A stretch of DNA of 11,612 nucleotides, taken from positions 1-11,612 of the forward strand of contig CAMOGR010000228.1 of the NCBI GenBank assembly GCA_946614205.1, written 5' to 3'. The translations under genes were made by a program, and so were the position numbers. Below, piece by piece: positions 7,450 through 11,612 of this stretch (positions are counted from its first letter, which is position 1; each line of letters begins with the position of its first letter). This stretch comes from an uncultured Bacteroidales bacterium. Its GTDB lineage: Bacteria > Bacteroidota > Bacteroidia > Bacteroidales > UBA932. The notes beneath the pieces were generated by a model. It ran no database searches, was not told the origin of the DNA, and saw only the letters and a list, made by a program, of their open reading frames with translations.

Positions 7450-9003
7450 ATGCTAATACGTACATATTCCGCGAAGTGCGTCGGAATCGACGCCGTAAGA
7501 GTAACCGTCGAGGTCAACATCGACCGCGGCATCGGGATTCACCTCGTCGGTCTCGCCGACGCCGCCGTCAAGGAAAGCCTCCTGCGGACCATGACCGCCC
7601 TCCAGTCGCTGGGGTACCGGATTCCCGGCAAGCGCATCGTAATCAACCTCGCACCTGCCGACGTCCACAAGAACGGCAGCGGCTACGACCTTCCGATAGC
7701 CGTTGGCATCATCGCCGCATCCGAGCAGAAGAATCTGCCGCTCGTGAGCAGGTTTCTCATGACGGGAGAACTTGGTCTGGACGGGAGCGTACGAGAGATT
7801 CCCGGGGCGCTGCCATTTACCGAACTGTCCCAGAAAGATGACTTTGACGGCGTCATTCTGCCTCTCCCTTCGGCGCTCGAGGCTGCCGAACTGCGTTCCA
7901 GGCCGGTGTACGGTGTGCGGACGCTGCAGGATGTGGTCCGTATTCTTGAGGGGGTCGAAGACTGTTCGGACTTGCTGGCCTGGCGTACCGCCGAGTACGA
8001 GCAGGTTTCGTCGCCTAGGCGTGGGAGGGCTCCTGTAATGGACTTTGCCGATATATTCGGCCAGGAAGGAGCCAAGAGGGGGATGGAGATTGCGGCCGCC
8101 GGCGGACACAACATCATAATGGTCGGGGCTCCCGGCTCGGGCAAGAGTTCACTTGCGAAGGCGCTCCCAGGCATTCTTCCGCCCATGACGCGCGAGGAAA
8201 GCCTTGTGACGAGCAAGATATTCAGCATAGCCGGCAAAGGCAGCCTGCGCTATGGCCTGATGGACAGCAGGCCTTTCCGGGCGCCGCATTATTCTGCGTC
8301 CCTTGCCGCCATCGTGGGCGGAGGAGCGGGGGACGGCATCATCCCCGGGGAGATAAGCCTGGCGCAGAACGGGGTGCTCTTCCTGGACGAGATGAGCCTT
8401 ATGCCGAAGAGCGTCATAGAGGCTCTGCGCGGGCCTATTGAAGACCGCAAGGTGGTGATTTCCAGGCTGAAGGCCAAGGTGGAATATCCGGCGTCGTTCA
8501 TGCTCGTGGCGGCTTCCAACCCCTGTCCCTGCGGATACTGGGGAGTAGGGGACAGATGTACCTGCACTGCCAGCCAGCGCCTCAACTACATGGCCCGCCT
8601 GAGCGGCCCCATAATGGACCGCATCGACCTGCAGGTTACAGTATCCCCTGTACCCGGGCACCTTCTTCTCGGGGCGCCCAAAGCCGAACCGAGCGCTGCC
8701 GTTGCGGCGCGGGTACTGCGGGCACGTGAGACTCAGCGGGCGCGCTTTGCAGGCGCAGGGATACTGACCAATGCGGAGATGACCAACAAACTCATCGAGC
8801 GCTTCTGTCCGCTTGACGAGAACTGCCAGGCCATACTTGTCAAGCTGATGGAAAGGCTTGGCCTGTCGATGCGCGCCTATTTCCGGATAATACGCGTAGC
8901 TCGCACCATTGCCGACCTTGCTGCTTGCCCGGATATCCTTCCATCGCATCTTTCCGAGGCGGCCGGCTACCGTTTCCTGGATCGAATCAGTGCCGTACGC
9001 TGA
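7450..9003 (+). CDS. comM: ComM/YifB family Mg-chelatase-like AAA+ ATPase
   Basis: This 517-residue protein has the full YifB/ComM layout: an N-terminal Lon-S5-like domain (about 1-170, with GKRIVINLAPAD at 60-71), a Mg-chelatase-type AAA+ core and a C-terminal Mg_chelatase_2 domain (about 415-510). Walker A is GAPGSGKSS (226-234) and Walker B is LFLDE (310-314). The NPCPCG (357-362) and CTC (370-372) cysteines form the conserved cluster of this family, plausibly binding zinc. In naturally competent bacteria ComM is a hexameric helicase that promotes branch migration during integration of transforming DNA; in Bacteroidota its role is mostly inferred. Length and motifs look intact. It begins one base after the lipoprotein stop, and its TGA abuts the hicA control region. 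Confidence 0.92.
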   Translation: MLIRTYSAKCVGIDAVRVTVEVNIDRGIGIHLVGLADAAVKESLLRTMTALQSLGYRIPGKRIVINLAPADVHKNGSGYDLPIAVGIIAASEQKNLPLVSRFLMTGELGLDGSVREIPGALPFTELSQKDDFDGVILPLPSALEAAELRSRPVYGVRTLQDVVRILEGVEDCSDLLAWRTAEYEQVSSPRRGRAPVMDFADIFGQEGAKRGMEIAAAGGHNIIMVGAPGSGKSSLAKALPGILPPMTREESLVTSKIFSIAGKGSLRYGLMDSRPFRAPHYSASLAAIVGGGAGDGIIPGEISLAQNGVLFLDEMSLMPKSVIEALRGPIEDRKVVISRLKAKVEYPASFMLVAASNPCPCGYWGVGDRCTCTASQRLNYMARLSGPIMDRIDLQVTVSPVPGHLLLGAPKAEPSAAVAARVLRARETQRARFAGAGILTNAEMTNKLIERFCPLDENCQAILVKLMERLGLSMRAYFRIIRVARTIADLAACPDILPSHLSEAAGYRFLDRISAVR

Positions 9004-9033
9004 TACTATTTGTTTGTAGTACTATTTTTAGTA
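9004..9033. promoter_or_regulatory. Candidate HicB operator: four TACTA/TAGTA half-sites
   Basis: The pentamer TACTA occurs at 9004-9008 and 9020-9024, and its reverse complement TAGTA at 9017-9021 and 9029-9033. Together they form the 8-bp palindrome TAGTACTA (9017-9024) and a TACTA-N4-TAGTA inverted repeat (9020-9033). They span the promoter spacer and both boxes. HicB antitoxins with a ribbon-helix-helix domain usually repress their own operon, so this is the natural operator candidate. No binding data are available. Confidence 0.5.
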
Positions 9034-9039
9034 TCTTTG
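9009..9039 (+). promoter_or_regulatory. Bacteroidota-type promoter of hicAB
   Basis: TTTG (9009-9012), a 19-bp spacer and TATCTTTG (9032-9039) match the Bacteroidota consensus at every determined position. This is the best promoter in the window. The ATG of hicA follows after 2 bp, so the mRNA is expected to be leaderless or nearly so. Confidence 0.7.
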
Positions 9040-9041
9040 CG

Positions 9042-9293
9042 ATGAGTAAGAAAGACAAGTTGATCGAGCGTTTCAAAAGTTTGCCAAAGGATTTTACTTT
9101 TGAAGAATTGGTTACTCTGCTTGGCTATATGGGATTTGAGCTGGATAACAGAGGTGCGACATCGGGTTCGCGCGTCCGGTTCAGGAACGGTGAGTACAAG
9201 ATAGATATGCATAAACCACATCCTGGAAGCATCATTAGGGAGAAAAGTCTATACAGTATATATGAATTCTTGAAGCTTAATGGGTTAATATGA
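9042..9293 (+). CDS. hicA: HicA-family toxin (putative mRNA interferase)
   Basis: This 83-residue basic protein has the HicA double-stranded-RNA-binding-like fold pattern. An N-terminal helix is followed by GATSGSRVRF (38-47) at the place of the family's GSHxxF catalytic segment, then HKPHP (57-61) and a C-terminal helix. HicA toxins cleave mRNA when free of HicB. The classical active-site histidine is Arg44 here, a variant I recall from other Bacteroidota HicA-like proteins; activity may rest on His57 or His60 or be altered. The ATG at 9042 was chosen because the promoter -7 box ends at 9039 and an upstream extension would run through comM. The gene is AT-richer than its neighbours, which suggests acquisition. 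hicB follows after one base. Confidence 0.82.
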   Translation: MSKKDKLIERFKSLPKDFTFEELVTLLGYMGFELDNRGATSGSRVRFRNGEYKIDMHKPHPGSIIREKSLYSIYEFLKLNGLI

Positions 9294-9294
9294 T

Positions 9295-9624
9295 ATGGGA
9301 ACGTTAAATTATAAAGGATATACTGCCAGTGTCGAGTATTCTCAAAGCGAGAATTGTTTCGTTGGAGAAGTGCTTGGACTCAGAAAGAACTGCATTCTTT
9401 TTGAAGGACGTTCGATTGATGAATTGGAGAAAGATTTTAAAGACGGTGTTGATTCTTATCTGGAAGCATGCCGTGCAGATGGTTCAGAGCCCGAAAAACC
9501 TTACAGCGGCAAACTTGTCCTTCGCATGTCATCCGACCTTCACTCAGAGGCGGCAGAGCGCGCCGCAAGCCTCGGAATGAGCCTCAATGAATTTATTAAC
9601 CGTGCAGTCAAGAATGCCTTATGA
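9295..9624 (+). CDS. hicB: HicB-family antitoxin
   Basis: This is a 109-residue antitoxin with two parts. The N-terminal HicB domain (1-65) shows the pattern FVGEVLGLRKNCILFEG (22-38) followed by DELEKDF and a SYLEAC helix; it binds and blocks HicA. The C-terminal part (about 74-108), including SLNEFINRAV, is a ribbon-helix-helix DNA-binding domain expected to repress the hicAB promoter. The ATG lies one base after the hicA stop. The stop overlaps the tsaE start (ATGA at 9621-9624). The first two thirds of the gene are AT-rich like hicA, while the last third is closer to host composition. Confidence 0.88.
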   Translation: MGTLNYKGYTASVEYSQSENCFVGEVLGLRKNCILFEGRSIDELEKDFKDGVDSYLEACRADGSEPEKPYSGKLVLRMSSDLHSEAAERAASLGMSLNEFINRAVKNAL

Positions 9625-10037
9625 CGACAATCAGAATAGAATCACTGTCCGGCCTTGAACGGGCCGCCAAGGAATTCCTTCAGGCTATAGGCGACCGTCG
9701 CCTCATTGCTTTCTATGCCCCTATGGGCGCAGGCAAGACCACTTTTACCGCCGCTCTCTGCAAGGTTTTGGGAGTACAGGAGGACGCGGTCAGTTCTCCT
9801 ACTTTCGCAATAGTCAACGAATACCGCACCGCTGCCGGAGAAAGCGTCTATCATTTTGATTTCTATCGCATTGAGAATCCTCAGGAGGCTCTTGATATAG
9901 GCCTTTACGATTATCTTGACAGCGGCGCGCTGTGCCTCATGGAGTGGCCGGAGAACATTGAGCAGCTCCTGCCCGAGGAGACTCTCAAAGTCCGCATCGG
10001 AGTCGAGCCCGACGGCACCCGCACCATAGAGTTTTAG
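9621..10037 (+). CDS. tsaE: tRNA t6A37 biosynthesis ATPase TsaE
   Basis: This 138-residue P-loop protein has the length and motifs of the TsaE family: Walker A PMGAGKTT (34-41), SSPTF (58-62), YHFDFYR (77-83) and EWPENI (108-113). TsaE works with TsaB and TsaD in the cytoplasm to drive threonylcarbamoyl transfer to A37 of ANN-decoding tRNAs, and it is essential in many bacteria. The ATG overlaps the hicB stop by 4 bp, so translation may be coupled to hicB. No separate promoter was seen before it. A strong terminator follows the stop by about 10 bp. Confidence 0.94.
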   Translation: MTTIRIESLSGLERAAKEFLQAIGDRRLIAFYAPMGAGKTTFTAALCKVLGVQEDAVSSPTFAIVNEYRTAAGESVYHFDFYRIENPQEALDIGLYDYLDSGALCLMEWPENIEQLLPEETLKVRIGVEPDGTRTIEF

Positions 10038-10047
10038 GAGACAAAAC

Positions 10048-10081
10048 AAATAAGGGTTGGCCAAACGGTCAACCCTTATTT
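10048..10081. terminator. Bidirectional intrinsic terminator between tsaE and rpsC
   Basis: A 12-bp perfect stem (10048-10059 with 10070-10081) can extend inward by three more pairs, including one G-U, to a 4-nt loop. In the leftward direction it is followed by a U-rich tract (TTATTTGTTTTGT on the reverse strand), so it is stronger for the rpsC transcript. The T-run in the tsaE direction is short. It separates two convergent operons. Confidence 0.85.
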
Positions 10082-10099
10082 GATATAGTAAGGTAAGAA

Positions 10100-10855
10100 T
10101 TACCTCCTCTCGTCACGGCGTCCGCCTCTGCGGTCGCCACGGCCACGACGGTCGCCGCCACGGCGGTCGCCGCGAGGCTGGCCTGCTGCCTGGGCGTTTG
10201 CTGCGGCAAGTGCTGCAGGAGTGAGATCCTGACGGCCATACTTCTCACCGTTGCAAATCCAAACCTTGATACCGAGGGTACCGACCTTGGTGTTGGCTAC
10301 TGCAAGAGCGTAGTCGATGTCTGCGCGGAAGGTGTGCAGAGGGGTACGGCCCTCTTTGAACATCTCGCTGCGTGCCATTTCGGCGCCACCTACACGGCCT
10401 GCAATCTGAATCTTGATGCCTTCGGCACCGACGCGCATGGTGTTGGCGATAGCCATCTTGATAGCGCGGCGATAGCTTACACGGCCCTCGATCTGACGGG
10501 CGATGGAGTCGGCTACGATGTTGGCGTCAACCTCGGGGCGCTTGACCTCGTAGATGTTGATCTGGATATCCTTGCTCGTTACCTTCTTGAGCTCTTCCTT
10601 GAGCTTGTCGACCTCCTGGCCGCCCTTGCCGATGATGAAACCGGGACGTGCGGCGTAGATGGTGACGGTGATGAGCTTGAGGGTGCGCTCGATAACTATC
10701 CTGCTGAGGCTGGCCTTGGCGAGACGGTTGCCGAGGTACTCGCGGATTTTGTAGTCCTCCGCGATTTTCTCTGCGTAGTTGCCACCGCACCAGTTGGAGT
10801 CCCAACCACGGGTGATACCGATTCTGTTGCTGATAGGATTAGTTTTCTGTCCCAT
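10100..10855 (-). CDS. rpsC: 30S ribosomal protein S3
   Basis: This 251-residue protein has the complete S3 layout: the MGQKTNP start, a type-2 KH domain (about 40-110) with GKGG at 76-79 that contacts mRNA at the entry site, and the C-terminal S3 domain (about 118-205) with RRAIKMAI and [12 protein letters not shown]. After residue 218 it carries an Arg/Gly/Asp-rich tail (228-251) made of RGDRRGG-like units, a low-complexity, highly basic extension. The gene begins one base after the rplV stop. It is the last gene of this ribosomal run: a terminator follows, where rplP would normally come next. Confidence 0.97.
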   Translation of the reverse strand: MGQKTNPISNRIGITRGWDSNWCGGNYAEKIAEDYKIREYLGNRLAKASLSRIVIERTLKLITVTIYAARPGFIIGKGGQEVDKLKEELKKVTSKDIQINIYEVKRPEVDANIVADSIARQIEGRVSYRRAIKMAIANTMRVGAEGIKIQIAGRVGGAEMARSEMFKEGRTPLHTFRADIDYALAVANTKVGTLGIKVWICNGEKYGRQDLTPAALAAANAQAAGQPRGDRRGGDRRGRGDRRGGRRDERR

Positions 10856-10856
10856 A

Positions 10857-11273
10857 TTACTTATTCTCCACTGGTTGTTTTACATCGAGGATGACGGTAA
10901 CGTGGTTGGAACGCTTGCGGATGCGGCCGGCGCGGCCCTGAGGGCACGGACGGATGCGCTTCAGCGTGCGGCCTTCGCCAACCATGATGGTCTTGACGTA
11001 GACGTTGCCGTTGTCCAGTTCTTTTGCATTGTCCTGGTTCTTTGCTTCCCAGTTGGCAATGGCGCTGCGAAGGAGCTTCTCCAGACGGATGGAAGCCTCA
11101 CGCTTGCTGAACTTCAGAAGATCGAGGGCGTGGTTGACCTCCTTGCCGCGGATGGTGTCTGCCACGAGGCGCATCTTGCGGGGAGAAGTGGGGACGTCAT
11201 TCAGCTTGGCAACAGCTGTAACCTTCTTTGCCTCCTTGAGGCGTTCGGCCATAAGTTTTTTACGCTTTCCCAT
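10857..11273 (-). CDS. rplV: 50S ribosomal protein L22
   Basis: This is 138 residues long, somewhat longer than the roughly 110 of E. coli L22 because of a basic N-terminal extension ([17 protein letters not shown]), which I recall in Bacteroidota L22. The core shows [16 protein letters not shown], and the C-terminal hairpin region ([19 protein letters not shown]) lines the peptide exit tunnel near the macrolide site. It lies between rpsS (5 bp upstream) and rpsC (one base downstream), the standard S10-operon order. Confidence 0.96.
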   Translation of the reverse strand: MGKRKKLMAERLKEAKKVTAVAKLNDVPTSPRKMRLVADTIRGKEVNHALDLLKFSKREASIRLEKLLRSAIANWEAKNQDNAKELDNGNVYVKTIMVGEGRTLKRIRPCPQGRAGRIRKRSNHVTVILDVKQPVENK

Positions 11274-11278
11274 AGTGA

Positions 11279-11551
11279 TTACTTCTTATTGTTACCTGAA
11301 TGACCTTTGAATGTGCGGGTGGGTGCGAACTCACCGAGTTTGTGACCGACCATCTGCTCAGTAACGTAAACAGGAATAAACTTGTTTCCGTTGTGAACGG
11401 CGATAGTATGGCCGATAAAGTCAGGAGAGATCATGCTGGCGCGGGACCAGGTCTTGACCACTTCCTTCTTCTTGCTACCATCATTCATAGCAAGAACTCT
11501 CTTCTCCAGGGCTTCCTGGATGTAGGGACCTTTTCTAAGTGAACGACTCAT
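11279..11551 (-). CDS. rpsS: 30S ribosomal protein S19
   Basis: This is 90 residues long, the normal length. It begins [11 protein letters not shown] and contains [21 protein letters not shown] and [16 protein letters not shown], hallmarks of S19, which binds 16S rRNA in the head of the small subunit next to S13. The order rplB-rpsS-rplV-rpsC matches the S10 operon. Confidence 0.97.
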   Translation of the reverse strand: MSRSLRKGPYIQEALEKRVLAMNDGSKKKEVVKTWSRASMISPDFIGHTIAVHNGNKFIPVYVTEQMVGHKLGEFAPTRTFKGHSGNNKK

Positions 11552-11572
11552 AAATCTCTAAGTGTTATTCCG

Positions 11573-11611
11573 TTATTTCTTTCTTCTTTCAATGATGAAC
11601 TTGTTGGACGC
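11573..11611 (-). CDS. rplB: 50S ribosomal protein L2, C-terminal end (partial)
   Basis: The reverse strand from the right edge reads ASNKFIIERRKK and then TAA (11575-11573). A basic end of this type, directly upstream of rpsS, is what the C-terminus of L2 looks like in this operon. Only 12 codons are inside the window, so the call rests on position and the basic tail. Confidence 0.8.
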   Translation of the reverse strand, partial: ASNKFIIERRKK

Positions 11612-11612
11612 A

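Noticed and set aside
8925..9041. Upstream in-frame extension of hicA into comM
   Set aside because: It would overlap the end of comM, cover the promoter and operator, and add residues unlike any HicA; the ATG at 9042 gives the normal length.
9290..9292. ATG overlapping the hicA stop as an alternative hicB start
   Set aside because: It is in another frame and reaches a stop within a few codons.
10103..10171. GGCGGTCGCC-like repeats as a repeat array or CRISPR-like element
   Set aside because: They are in frame within the rpsC 3' end and simply encode the RGDRRGG-like tail; there are no unique spacers.

Overview
The window looks like a chromosomal segment of a GC-rich member of the Bacteroidota, most likely order Bacteroidales; the genus cannot be fixed from it. 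The reasons are a DUF2723 (TMEM260-like) glycosyltransferase of Bacteroidales type, promoter boxes fitting the Bacteroidota consensus (TTTG, 19-21 bp, TAnnTTTG) rather than -35/-10, almost no Shine-Dalgarno sites, and Bacteroidota-like ribosomal proteins. Nearly all of the sequence is coding. No tRNA, rRNA, CRISPR array or insertion sequence was seen.

Layout. (1) 1-100: the 5' end of a leftward gene with a signal-peptide-like start, and two divergent promoters whose -7 boxes lie 4-6 bp from the two start codons. (2) 101-4298, rightward: a membrane O-mannosyltransferase-like DUF2723 protein, overlapping by 8 bp a GNAT-fold acyltransferase of YghO type. (3) 4312-4349: a bidirectional terminator. 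(4) 4374-6106, leftward: an AMP-forming acyl ligase overlapping an acyl carrier protein by ATGA. (5) 6107-6248: overlapping divergent promoters. (6) 6249-9003, rightward: a cysteine-rich putative lipoprotein of unknown function, then a ComM/YifB AAA+ protein one base later. (7) 9004-9624: an AT-richer hicAB toxin-antitoxin pair with its own promoter and a palindromic operator candidate. (8) 9621-10037: tsaE, needed for tRNA t6A modification, overlapping hicB by 4 bp. (9) 10048-10081: a terminator between convergent units. (10) 10100-11611, leftward: rpsC, rplV, rpsS and the 3' end of rplB, a stretch of the S10 ribosomal operon that stops after rpsC instead of continuing to rplP.

Functionally this is mainly housekeeping with small accessory insertions. 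Three observations stand out. The ligase, ACP and YghO-like acyltransferase lie around one terminator and resemble three of the parts described for bacterial ceramide (sphingolipid) synthesis. The hicAB pair sits directly upstream of, and overlaps, tsaE, a gene usually essential in bacteria. The ribosomal operon is interrupted. No clearly new multi-gene defence or mobile system was found; the least explained gene is the cysteine-rich lipoprotein at 6249-7448.
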